Source: JBCDBY01 sp039182715 (GTDB lineage: Bacteria; Planctomycetota; PLA2). From it: a stretch of DNA of 14,300 nt. The stretch is taken from the NCBI GenBank assembly GCA_039182715.1, contig JBCDBY010000098.1, forward strand, positions 1-14,300, given 5' to 3'. How positions within the stretch are numbered: the first letter of the stretch is position 1; each line of letters opens with the position of its first letter. This document shows, piece after piece, positions 1 through 6,020 of the stretch. The notes under the pieces are model-generated. The model was given only the letters and a program-made list of their open reading frames with translations. It did no database searches and was not told the DNA's origin. Both the position numbers and the translations under genes were made by a program.

Positions 1-1
1 C

Positions 2-784
2 GACCCGACCGGCCTGCGCGAGATCCGCCACCTGCCGCACCTTCGGCAGTTCTACTGCTGGTTCGTGGAGTTTCCCGGCGACAGTTTCACGGCGATCGGG
101 GAGTGGGCATCGCTCGAGGAAGCGACCATCCACTACCCGGGCGGAGTCACGCCGGCGCACGTCGCCGCCCTCGGCCGGCTATCCCGGTTGAAAGACCTCA
201 CGTTGCTTGGCGTGCTCGTAGACGAAGGGACGACGCGCGCGCTCGCCGGCTGCACGAGCCTCGAGCATCTCGAGATCCGGGAGGCGCAACTCGAAGACGC
301 GGCGCTGCGCCACGTCGGCGGCGTGCGATCCCTGAAGTTCCTTCATCTCGGAAGCAACCGGATTCAGGGCGCGGGCCTCGCGGGCCTGGCCGGCCTCGAC
401 CAGCTCGGCATTCTCTGGCTGGAAGGCAACCCTCTCGAAGATGAACAGCTGCGTGCGCTTCCCTCGTTGCCGCAACTGGGCATTGTCGACTTGAAGGACA
501 CGCCGATCTCGGATGCAGGGCTGGCCGGGCTTCCGGATCTACCGCGTCTCCACAATCTCGACCTCGGAGGAACGCGCGTCACCGACGACGGCTTGCGTCA
601 TCTCCGCCGGTTCCCCCAGCTGTCGCGGCTCACGCTGCCGGCGGGCGTGCGAGGTCCCGGCGTGCGCGTGCTGCACGAACTCCCGAACCTCGTCTCGGTC
701 TCCTTCGAGGGCGCCGTCCCGGACGAAGCGCTCGACGCACTCCGGCGCGCGATCCCCGCAGGCGAGTTTCGCGGGCCCGACTAG
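2..784 (+). CDS. Leucine-rich-repeat protein, 5' end outside the window
   Basis: The frame is open to the left edge, and the residues before the first possible start (GTG at 65) already read as LRR sequence (LREIRHLPHL), so the gene is taken as partial and the GTG is not believed to be its start. About eight repeats of roughly 24 residues follow, with the pattern LxxLxxLxLxxxxxxxxGLxxL; clear units include LKFLHLGSNRI, LGILWLEGNPL, LGIVDLKDTPI and LHNLDLGGTRV. The 'ISDAGL' and 'VTDDGL' repeats are the ribonuclease-inhibitor-like type common in planctomycete proteins. Such repeats form a curved protein-binding scaffold; no catalytic domain is visible in this part, so the partner and role are unknown. 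The TAG stop at 782-784 lies inside a CTAG that appears to be one copy of a target-site duplication of the neighbouring element. Confidence 0.88.
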   Translation, partial: DPTGLREIRHLPHLRQFYCWFVEFPGDSFTAIGEWASLEEATIHYPGGVTPAHVAALGRLSRLKDLTLLGVLVDEGTTRALAGCTSLEHLEIREAQLEDAALRHVGGVRSLKFLHLGSNRIQGAGLAGLAGLDQLGILWLEGNPLEDEQLRALPSLPQLGIVDLKDTPISDAGLAGLPDLPRLHNLDLGGTRVTDDGLRHLRRFPQLSRLTLPAGVRGPGVRVLHELPNLVSVSFEGAVPDEALDALRRAIPAGEFRGPD

Positions 785-809
785 CCCGCATGATTCATAA
801 CCGCGCGGG
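785..809 (+). repeat. Left terminal inverted repeat of the candidate element
   Basis: The 25-base arm pairs with the reverse complement of 1035-1059 at 21 positions; the mismatches are at 787, 792, 799 and 803. It begins immediately after the TAG stop of the LRR gene. With the adjoining CTAG the match is 25 of 29. Confidence 0.75.
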
Positions 810-858
810 AGCTACGGAAGGGAATCGCCGCTGCATTGCCGTGCAAGGCGACGCCACG

Positions 859-902
859 CGCTCTCGCCTTCTCGACTCGCTCTCGCCTTCTCGACTCGCT
901 CT
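859..902 (+). repeat. 19-bp tandem repeat, 2.3 copies
   Basis: The unit CGCTCTCGCCTTCTCGACT occurs at 859-877 and is repeated without mismatch at 878-896, followed by six more matching bases up to 902. It lies inside the candidate element. It is too short for a CRISPR or a typical variable-number repeat and is most simply a slippage duplication. Confidence 0.95.
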
Positions 903-947
903 TCTGGGCGAGGACGGATTGTCGAGATCGAGGAATCCCGAGGAAGC

Positions 948-977
948 CGTGGCAGGAGTCACGTGGCAGGAGTCACG
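948..977 (+). repeat. 14-bp tandem repeat, 2.1 copies
   Basis: The unit CGTGGCAGGAGTCA at 948-961 is repeated perfectly at 962-975, with two further matching bases. It is a second, unrelated tandem duplication inside the same candidate element. Confidence 0.95.
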
Positions 978-1034
978 GCGACGAGGGATGACCCAGAAGG
1001 CATTCCCGAACTCGGCGATCCGGACCGGCCAGAA

Positions 1035-1059
1035 CCCGCGGGGTCATGAATGATGCAGG
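1035..1059 (-). repeat. Right terminal inverted repeat of the candidate element
   Basis: This arm mirrors 785-809 and ends immediately before the TAG stop (minus strand, 1062-1060) of the MOSC-domain gene. Its outer end abuts the second CTAG copy at 1060-1063. Confidence 0.75.
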
Positions 1060-1608
1060 CTAGAGCCGTCGGACGGAGTCGCCGGACCGAATCGCTCCCG
1101 GCTGCACCACGCGTGCGTTCACGCCGCGAAGGTGCAGCGCCTTGCCGACCGGATTGCTGATCCACTCCATGGCCGGCATGCCGAAGCGCTCGACGAACTT
1201 CTTGCAGCCGGTGTGCGGCTGGTCGGTCACTTCGATGATTGCGTCCCCGATGGCGAGCTGCGTGCCGGGCGGCACGTTGTCCTCGCTCAGGTTGAAGTCG
1301 ATGTAGAGCTGGTCGCCCGCGAGCCCCCAGCGCTCCTTCGAGCCGGCGATCAGTTCGGCGGCGCGCGCGTTCATCACGTTGAGCTGCATGTCGGGGTGCG
1401 ACGACCCGTCCTCGGTGCGCCGGCTCCCGCGCGTGGCCCAGTTGTCGCCGACGAGTCCGGTGTCGAGGTCGAGCCGGCCTTCTTCGAGCGTTTCGCGCGC
1501 GTCCTCGGCGGGCCGGCGCACGATCAGCTCGAGCGTGCCGGATTCGGACGGGGATGCGCGGACGTGATCAAGGCCTGCATCGAGATCGGACCGGGACGGA
1601 TGCGTCAT
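1060..1608 (-). CDS. MOSC domain-containing protein
   Basis: The 182-residue product matches a family of stand-alone MOSC-domain proteins. MOSC (molybdenum cofactor sulfurase C-terminal) domains carry sulfur on, or bind, cofactor-type ligands through a conserved cysteine; the physiological substrate of these short bacterial forms is unknown. Visible family landmarks are GLVGDNWATRGSRRT (51-65), HPDMQLNVMNAR (71-82), AGDQLYIDFNLS (97-108), the TDQPHTGCKKF segment with the conserved Cys135, and the terminal LRGVNARVVQPG (160-171). The N-terminal SGTLELIVRRPA (23-34) is also family-like. The ATG at 1608 is the best start because protein similarity begins just after it; an in-frame ATG slightly upstream is possible. 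The ribosome-binding site is weak. The gene is divergent from msrAB and convergent with the LRR gene, and its TAG stop lies in a CTAG copy beside the candidate element. Cytoplasmic; no membrane segment is seen. Confidence 0.87.
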   Translation of the reverse strand: MTHPSRSDLDAGLDHVRASPSESGTLELIVRRPAEDARETLEEGRLDLDTGLVGDNWATRGSRRTEDGSSHPDMQLNVMNARAAELIAGSKERWGLAGDQLYIDFNLSEDNVPPGTQLAIGDAIIEVTDQPHTGCKKFVERFGMPAMEWISNPVGKALHLRGVNARVVQPGAIRSGDSVRRL

Positions 1609-1695
1609 GGTTGTTGGATGCCCCAGCCCGGGATCGGTTTCGCCCGGCTCGCTTTGGGGCATGGGCGGGGCGGAAACCGCTGCTAGCATCCAGTC
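1609..1695. promoter_or_regulatory. Divergent promoter region with nested dyads
   Basis: This 87-base gap lies between the starts of the MOSC gene (minus) and msrAB (plus) and should hold both promoters, though no convincing -10/-35 pair is visible. It carries three inverted repeats: TGGATGC (1615-1621) with GCATCCA (1686-1692); ATGCCCCA (1618-1625) with TGGGGCAT (1655-1662); and CGGTTTCGCCC (1635-1645) with GGGCGGAAACCG (1668-1679), the last pair with a one-base bulge. These could be regulator sites or a leader structure for msrAB. The dyads are seen directly; any regulatory role is inference, and GC-rich sequence yields such matches easily. Confidence 0.35.
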
Positions 1696-2841
1696 ATGCG
1701 ACTGTTCATGATTCCCCTCCTGCTGATCGCCTCGTGCGGGCTCGCCGAGGAAGACCCCTACGTGGTCCTCGACGACATGCCGGCGCGCGTCGCGAAGGTG
1801 CCGACGGTCTCGGTGCACATCTTCGACGCGAACGGCAAGCTCGTTGGCCCGGTCGAGTCGCCGCGCGTGAAAAAGACCGAGGCGGAGTGGAAGAAGCAGC
1901 TTTCGCCGGAGGCGTACTACGTCACGCGCGAAGACGGGACCGAGCGCGCGTTCACCGGCGAGTTGCTGAAGAACAAGGAGGACGGCGTCTACTCCTGCGC
2001 GTGCTGCGGGCTGCCGCTGTTCGATTCGAAGGCGAAGTTCAAGTCGGGCACCGGCTGGCCCAGCTTCCACTCGCCGATCGCCGCCACGAACATCGCCGAG
2101 AAGGTCGACACGAGCTACGGTATGCGGCGGATCGAGGTCTCCTGTCCGCGCTGCGGCGCGCACCTCGGCCACGTGTTCAAGGACGGCCCGAAGCCGACGG
2201 GCCTGCGCTATTGCATCAACTCGGTCGCGCTCAAGTTCACGCCGCGCGCGCGCGTGAAGGAGCTGGCCGAAACGGAGAAGAAGTCGATGTCGCAACGATC
2301 CGAGGCCGTTTTCGCCGGCGGCTGCTTCTGGTGCGTCGAGGCCGTGTTCGAGGAGCTCGACGGCGTCGTGGAGGCGGTGTCGGGCTACGCCGGCGGCAAG
2401 AAGGAGACGGCCAACTACAAGGCGGTCTCCAGCGGCCAGACCAAGCACGCCGAGGCGGTGAAGATCATCTACGACCCGTCGAAGATCTCCTTCGGCGAGC
2501 TGCTGCGCGTGCACTTCGCGACGCACGACCCGACCACGCTCAATCGGCAGGGCGCCGATATCGGCCCGCACTACCGCTCGACCATCTTCTACGCGAACGA
2601 CGAGGAGAAGAAGATCGCGAAGGAGTACATCGAGCGGCTCAACAAGGAGAAGATCTACCGCAGCCCGGTCGTCACGACGCTCGAGCCTCTGGTCGCGTTC
2701 TTCGTCGCCGAGCAGTACCACCAGAACTACGTCTGCGAGAACCCCAACCAGGGCTACGTGCGCGCCGTCGCGCTGCCCAAGGTCGAGAAGGTCCGCAAGG
2801 AGTTCAAGGACAAGCTCAAGAAGAAGGACAGCGACAAATAG
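1696..2841 (+). CDS. msrAB: Lipoprotein methionine sulfoxide reductase, MsrB-MsrA fusion
   Basis: The 381-residue protein fuses both methionine sulfoxide reductases, MsrB first and MsrA second, so one chain can reduce R- and S-sulfoxides of methionine. MsrB spans about 64-182: zinc cysteines C101, C104, C150 and C153, the SGTGWPSF segment (117-124), and catalytic Cys173 in RYCINS. MsrA spans about 203-358: the catalytic motif GGCFWC with Cys210, then ATHDPTT (275-281), YRSTIFY (293-299) and EQYHQNY (339-345). Cys347 is a possible resolving cysteine. The N-terminus is a short lipoprotein signal with lipobox LIASC (Cys14), so the mature protein should be anchored in the envelope, where it could repair exported proteins. 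Residues 20-60 form an unassigned spacer. The ATG at 1696 is chosen because it includes the whole signal; no clear Shine-Dalgarno precedes it. The reductant (thioredoxin-like or DsbD-like) is not encoded in the window. Confidence 0.95.
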   Translation: MRLFMIPLLLIASCGLAEEDPYVVLDDMPARVAKVPTVSVHIFDANGKLVGPVESPRVKKTEAEWKKQLSPEAYYVTREDGTERAFTGELLKNKEDGVYSCACCGLPLFDSKAKFKSGTGWPSFHSPIAATNIAEKVDTSYGMRRIEVSCPRCGAHLGHVFKDGPKPTGLRYCINSVALKFTPRARVKELAETEKKSMSQRSEAVFAGGCFWCVEAVFEELDGVVEAVSGYAGGKKETANYKAVSSGQTKHAEAVKIIYDPSKISFGELLRVHFATHDPTTLNRQGADIGPHYRSTIFYANDEEKKIAKEYIERLNKEKIYRSPVVTTLEPLVAFFVAEQYHQNYVCENPNQGYVRAVALPKVEKVRKEFKDKLKKKDSDK

Positions 2842-2847
2842 CGACAG

Positions 2848-2912
2848 TTACCGAGCCGGGTTCGATTCTCCCGCTAATCGAGATAGCGGGAGAATTGAAC
2901 CCGGCTCCGTAA
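2848..2912. terminator. Long hairpin between convergent genes, probable bidirectional terminator
   Basis: Two 29-base arms (2848-2876 and 2884-2912) pair around a seven-base loop (2877-2883). There is one mismatch (C2852/C2908) and one G-T position (2864/2896) that forms a wobble in the plus-strand RNA only. The structure fills almost the entire gap between the stop of msrAB (2841) and the stop of the DUF3185 gene (2921), as expected of a terminator for both. It lacks a clear T-run on either side, so an RNA-stabilising hairpin or a dispersed palindromic repeat is also possible. Confidence 0.6.
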
Positions 2913-2920
2913 TCCCGGTA

Positions 2921-3130
2921 TCAGCTGCGCTTGCCGCCGCGGAAGAGCAGGAAACCGCCGGCGACGACGGCGAGCGCACCGCCGCCGAGGAACCACATCG
3001 ATCGATCGGTCGGCGTGCCCTGGAAGGTCTCGGAGACGCTCGACGTGAACGACTCCTTCTCCTCCCATCCGATGTAGAGCAGGATGCCGCCTCCGACGAG
3101 CAGCAGGATCGCGATCAGCTTCGGGCTCAT
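2921..3130 (-). CDS. DUF3185-type small membrane protein
   Basis: This 69-residue protein has two hydrophobic segments (about 4-20 and 46-63) joined by a polar segment containing SVSETFQGTPTDRSMW (31-46). The layout (leading hydrophobic helix, a YxGW turn, an S..F.G.PTD..(I/M)W motif, a second glycine-rich helix) is typical of the DUF3185 family, whose function is unknown. A short hairpin-like inner-membrane protein with a polar loop is expected. It starts at the ATG at 3130, twenty bases after mrpG ends on the same strand, so it is probably the last gene of the mrp transcript; a role linked to the antiporter or to envelope stress is only a guess. A large hairpin follows immediately. Confidence 0.85.
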   Translation of the reverse strand: MSPKLIAILLLVGGGILLYIGWEEKESFTSSVSETFQGTPTDRSMWFLGGGALAVVAGGFLLFRGGKRS

Positions 3131-3150
3131 CGCGGCAAGCTTACCGTGCC

Positions 3151-3480
3151 TCAGTCCTGCTGGGACGGCTCGTCGGACTCGGTCCCCGGTGCGTACGGCA
3201 CGCCGGCGCGTCGAGCGGCGCGCGCCAGCACGTGCGCGGCGACCGGCGAGGTGAGCGCCACGAAGAAGCCCACCGCGATCGCCTGGAGCGTGTAGCTGTG
3301 GTCGCGCACGACCATGGCCGCACCGGCCAGCACGAAGCCGATGCCGAGCGGCGCCGCCTTCGACGTGGCCGAGAGCCGGCAGTAGACGTCGGGCAGACGC
3401 ACGAGGCCGAACGACGCGAGCAGGGTGAAGAGCGCGCCGGCCACCATGAAGACGAGGGCGATCCACTCGAATCCGGTCAT
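3151..3480 (-). CDS. mrpG: Mrp cation/proton antiporter subunit G
   Basis: The 109-residue product is the MrpG (MnhG/PhaG) subunit of the multisubunit Na+/H+ antiporter. It shows three hydrophobic segments (about 6-26, 44-58 and 66-86) and the family signature RLPDVYCRLSATSKAAPLG at 28-46, where family members usually have RLPDVYxRLHAxTKAxTLG. The C-terminal tail (from about 88) is hydrophilic and ends ESDEPSQQD. Its ATG overlaps the TGA of mrpF in an ATGA junction (3477-3480). It is the last of the antiporter subunits; the DUF3185 gene follows after 20 bases. MrpG is a small accessory membrane subunit required for assembly and activity of the complex in studied bacteria. Length is normal for the family. 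Confidence 0.96.
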   Translation of the reverse strand: MTGFEWIALVFMVAGALFTLLASFGLVRLPDVYCRLSATSKAAPLGIGFVLAGAAMVVRDHSYTLQAIAVGFFVALTSPVAAHVLARAARRAGVPYAPGTESDEPSQQD

Positions 3481-3749
3481 CGATCCGACCCCAGCGATCG
3501 TGCGTAGGCGAGCGCGCCCAGGAAAACGACCAGCGCCAGCACCAGACTGACGTCGAGCAGTGCCGGCTGGTCGGCGACCACGCCGGCGCCCGCCGCCAGC
3601 CCGATCCCGATCGTCGTGAGCAGCTCGAGTCCCACGACGCGATCGGCCAGCGTCGGCCCGCGCAGCACGCGCCAGCCCGCGAGCAGTGCCGCCAGCCCCA
3701 GCAACGGCATGACGACCACCCGAACGATCTCCACGAACTGCGGGCTCAT
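3477..3749 (-). CDS. mrpF: Mrp cation/proton antiporter subunit F
   Basis: The 90-residue product is MrpF (MnhF/PhaF), a three-helix subunit of the Mrp antiporter. Hydrophobic segments lie at about 8-26, 40-56 and 65-83. The signature RGPTLADRVVGLELLTT (30-46) matches the GPTxxDRVxAxxLL element of the family, and the last helix contains the expected acidic position (LLDVSLVLALVVFLG). In known complexes MrpF packs with MrpA and is implicated in sodium coupling. Both ends are coupled: ATGA overlap with mrpE upstream (3746-3749) and with mrpG downstream (3477-3480). Length is typical. Confidence 0.96.
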   Translation of the reverse strand: MSPQFVEIVRVVVMPLLGLAALLAGWRVLRGPTLADRVVGLELLTTIGIGLAAGAGVVADQPALLDVSLVLALVVFLGALAYARSLGSDR

Positions 3750-4228
3750 CGGTACACCTTTCGGACCCGCCGCGCGAAGCCCTCCTCGATCTCGCGCCGC
3801 ACGGCGTCGAGATCGTCCACGCCCATGACGTGCACATAGAGCTGCTTGCCATCGGGCGACGTGTCGATGCTCAGCGTGCCGGGCGTGAGGGTGACCAGGT
3901 TGGAGAGCGTCGCAAGCTCCGCCTCGGACTCGGGGTCGACCTGCACCGTCACCACCGCGGTCTTCACCTCCAGCTTCGGGCGCGCCACGAGCACGGCGAT
4001 GCGTACGCTCGAGACGAAGAGCTCGTAGAAGAAGAACAGCAGCAGCTCGATCGCCGCCGGGATGCGCGTCCACGCGTTGCGCGCGGGCGGGGCCTCCGAT
4101 TGCGCGCGCTTGCGCACGACGCCGTGGAGCAGAGCCCCGATGGCGACGCCGAGCGCCGCGTTCGGGATCGTGTATTCGCGCGTCAGCACGCACCACGCCA
4201 GGGTGAGCAGCAGCGTCCCGAGAATCAT
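3746..4228 (-). CDS. mrpE: Mrp cation/proton antiporter subunit E
   Basis: The 160-residue product is MrpE (MnhE/PhaE). The N-terminal half is membrane-embedded (about 3-18, 23-38 and 57-82), with the family segment ELLLFFFYELFVSSVRIA (61-78) followed by VARPKLEVKTAVV. The C-terminal half is a soluble domain with the hallmark LSNLVTLTPGTLSID (108-122) and DGKQLYVHVM (126-135). MrpE is required for assembly or stability of the antiporter in several species. The ATG at 4228 overlaps the mrpD stop as ATGA (4225-4228), and the same overlap leads into mrpF. Length is normal. Confidence 0.96.
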   Translation of the reverse strand: MILGTLLLTLAWCVLTREYTIPNAALGVAIGALLHGVVRKRAQSEAPPARNAWTRIPAAIELLLFFFYELFVSSVRIAVLVARPKLEVKTAVVTVQVDPESEAELATLSNLVTLTPGTLSIDTSPDGKQLYVHVMGVDDLDAVRREIEEGFARRVRKVYR

Positions 4229-5703
4229 CCGCGGCCTCCCCCGAGCGCGGCGCGGTAGCCCGACGGATCGAGCAGCTCCGCCGCCGCGCGCTCCGCGAAC
4301 TCGATCGCCGGTCCGGCGAAAAGTCCGAGCGCGACCGCCACCGCGACGAGCATGGCGAGCGGCGCAAGCTCCAAAACGCTGCGACGCGGCGCCGGCGCGT
4401 CGGCGGGCACCGAACCCCAGAACGCGTTGGTCCAGATCTTCGCCATCGACAGCAGCGTCAGGGCGCCGACGCTGGCCGCGACGGCAAGCACGATCCACGC
4501 GTGGTCGTCGAGTGCGGAACGCAGCACCAGCAGCTTCGCCCAGAAGCCGGAGAGCGGCGGAATGCCCGCGAGCGCGAACGCCGCGACGAGAAAGAGCCCT
4601 GCCAGCCACGGATCGGTGCCGGCGAGGCCCCCGAGTCGTTTCAGCGCCCCGGTGCCGCGGCGCGACTCGACGACGCCGGTCGCCAGCAGGAGTCCTGTCT
4701 TCGCCACGCTGTTGTGGAAGAGGTAGTAGACGGTCGCCGCGAGCGCCGCCTTCGTGCCGAGGCCCAGTCCGATCACGAGATAGCCGACCTGGCTGACGAC
4801 GTGGAACGAAAGCAGTCCGCGCATCTCCCACTGCGCGAGCGCGCCCAGCACGCCGATGACCATCGTCAAACAGGCGATGCCGAGCACGATCGGCCCGAGC
4901 CAGCTCATCTCGTTCGGCAGCACGAGCGTGAAGACGCGCACCAGCGCGTAGACGCCCACCTTGGTGAGCAGTCCGGCGAAGAGCGCGACGATCTCGCTCG
5001 GTGCGGCGGGATACGACGTGGGCAGCCACGCGTAGACCGGGAAGACGGCCGCCTTGAGCGCGAACGCGAGCGCGAGCAGGCCGGCGACGGCGCGCACCGC
5101 CGGGTCGTTGCCCCGCTCGGCGAGGATCGCGCCGGCGTCGGGCATGAACAGCGTGCCGGTCATGCCGTAGAGCAGGCCGACGCCGCCCAGCAGCAGCATG
5201 GATGAAAGCACGCCGGGCATGAGCGAGCGGATCGCCGCCGTGCGCCGCGCCGCGCCCTTGCCCGCCACGAGCAGCGTGAACGACGCGAGCAGCAGCACCT
5301 CGAAGGCGACGTAGAGGTGGAAGAGGTCCGCCGCCAGGAAGGCCGCGTCGACGCCCGCGAGCAGGAAGAGCGTCATGGCGGGCACGCCGCTGCGCAGATC
5401 GTCCTCCGGCGTGGCGCGCGCAATCTGCATCGACGTCGCGAAGCCCAGCAGCCCGCACAGCAGGACCATGACCGCCGCGAACGAGTCCGCGACCAGCGCG
5501 ATGCCGAGCGGCGCCACCCAGCCGCCGACGTGCAGCGCGAGAACGCCGTGTTGCGCCACCTGCGAGAAGAGCGCGGCCGCGAAGCCGAAGTGCAGCAGCG
5601 CGCCGACGACCAGCACGCCGCGCTGCAGCCGGGCCCCGCCGATCAGCGCGACCGTGCCGGCCGCGAGCGCGGCGAGCACCGGGGCGATCACGATCGTGTT
5701 CAC
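4225..5703 (-). CDS. mrpD: Mrp cation/proton antiporter subunit D (NuoN/NuoM-like)
   Basis: The 492-residue, roughly 14-helix protein is MrpD, a proton-translocating subunit homologous to the NuoM/NuoN antiporter-like subunits of complex I. The conserved charged residues of this superfamily are visible: a glutamate in the fifth-helix region (Glu135, in LFHLYVAFEVLLLASF), the lysine of LALAFALKAAVFPVYAWLP (Lys217), the broken-helix lysine GLLTKVGVYALVRVF (Lys248), and a downstream histidine/lysine region (FHNSVAKTGLLL, 329-340). IPPLSGFWAKL (381-391) is another family landmark. The start is a GTG at 5703 whose bases overlap the mrpC stop (GTGA, 5700-5703), implying translational coupling. The ATGA at its end couples it to mrpE. 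Length is typical. Confidence 0.96.
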   Translation of the reverse strand: MNTIVIAPVLAALAAGTVALIGGARLQRGVLVVGALLHFGFAAALFSQVAQHGVLALHVGGWVAPLGIALVADSFAAVMVLLCGLLGFATSMQIARATPEDDLRSGVPAMTLFLLAGVDAAFLAADLFHLYVAFEVLLLASFTLLVAGKGAARRTAAIRSLMPGVLSSMLLLGGVGLLYGMTGTLFMPDAGAILAERGNDPAVRAVAGLLALAFALKAAVFPVYAWLPTSYPAAPSEIVALFAGLLTKVGVYALVRVFTLVLPNEMSWLGPIVLGIACLTMVIGVLGALAQWEMRGLLSFHVVSQVGYLVIGLGLGTKAALAATVYYLFHNSVAKTGLLLATGVVESRRGTGALKRLGGLAGTDPWLAGLFLVAAFALAGIPPLSGFWAKLLVLRSALDDHAWIVLAVAASVGALTLLSMAKIWTNAFWGSVPADAPAPRRSVLELAPLAMLVAVAVALGLFAGPAIEFAERAAAELLDPSGYRAALGGGRG

Positions 5704-6020
5704 GCCTCCGCCTCCTCGTCCGGATCGGAGCGCACGAGCAGCACGAGCGCGAACGCCTGCAGCGCGAAGCCGATGACGATCGCGGTGAGCACGAGTGCCT
5801 GCGGCAACGGATCGCTGAACGGCTCGCGCGGCGCCGACGCGCCGACCTCGACGAGCGGCGCGCGATCGGTCGCGACGCCGGTCATGGTGAAGACCAGCAG
5901 GTTGAGCGCGAGGCCGATCAGGACGACGCCCAGCGCGCGGCCCGCCGCGGAGTTGCGCAGCAGGAGCCGGGTCGCGGCCGCGGCGAGGATGCCGACGAGC
6001 AGGCCGAACCAGCCGCTCAT
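5700..6020 (-). CDS. mrpC: Mrp cation/proton antiporter subunit C (NuoK-like)
   Basis: The 106-residue, three-helix protein is MrpC, homologous to NuoK of complex I. Characteristic segments are GVVLIGLALNLLVFTMTG (31-48) and DPLPQALVLTAIVIGFALQAF (70-90), close to the DPLPQALxLTAIVI signature of the family. The loop between them (about 50-70) is polar and the tail ends in an acidic DPDEEAEA. The ATG at 6020 overlaps the TGA of the mrpAB fusion (ATGA, 6017-6020), and its own TGA overlaps the GTG of mrpD. It is slightly shorter than many MrpC proteins, which usually have around 110 residues or more. Confidence 0.96.
   Translation of the reverse strand: MSGWFGLLVGILAAAATRLLLRNSAAGRALGVVLIGLALNLLVFTMTGVATDRAPLVEVGASAPREPFSDPLPQALVLTAIVIGFALQAFALVLLVRSDPDEEAEA

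Larger units (their letters stand above)
785..1059. mobile_element. Candidate MITE-like element with CTAG target duplication
   Basis: This 275-base stretch separates two convergent genes and carries imperfect 25-bp terminal inverted repeats at 785-809 and 1035-1059 (21 of 25 positions match; consensus start CCYGCATSATTCATRACC). Each end is flanked by CTAG (781-784 and 1060-1063), as expected for a 4-base target duplication. IS701- and IS5-family elements are known to favour CTAG or YTAR targets of this length. There is no transposase, so it would be non-autonomous. Internal tandem repeats lie at 859-902 and 948-977. The two CTAG copies provide the stop codons of both flanking genes. Because CTAG is its own reverse complement, it also extends the inverted repeat and is weaker proof of duplication than an asymmetric site. 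The alternative is a decayed intergenic repeat of another kind. That the inverted repeat is real is seen directly; transposon origin is inference. Confidence 0.6.

Noticed and set aside
65..67. GTG as the start of the LRR gene
   Set aside because: LRR-type sequence continues in frame upstream to the window edge, so the gene is truncated by the window.
859..977. CRISPR-like array
   Set aside because: The repeats are immediately tandem without spacers, with only about two copies each and different units.
790..1053. 87-codon frame as a protein-coding gene
   Set aside because: No Shine-Dalgarno, no recognisable domain, internal tandem repeats, and it lies entirely within a repeat-bounded element; retained only as an observation.
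785..1059. Integron attC site
   Set aside because: No core-site consensus at the ends and no integrase; the flanking CTAG copies fit a transposition footprint better.
1609..2721. Upstream extension of the MOSC reading frame on the minus strand, giving a 553-residue frame
   Set aside because: The extension is antisense to the clearly functional msrAB gene and is arginine/leucine-rich shadow sequence; MOSC similarity begins near the ATG at 1608.
2851..2876. tRNA 3' half, because of a T-arm-like GGGTTCGATTCTCCC
   Set aside because: No acceptor, D or anticodon arm surrounds it, and the bases pair in a much longer hairpin instead.
3750..5458. Long frames running into mrpE and mrpF from upstream
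   Set aside because: They are Arg/Ala/Gly-rich shadows of mrpD and mrpE; the real starts are the ATG codons in the ATGA overlaps.
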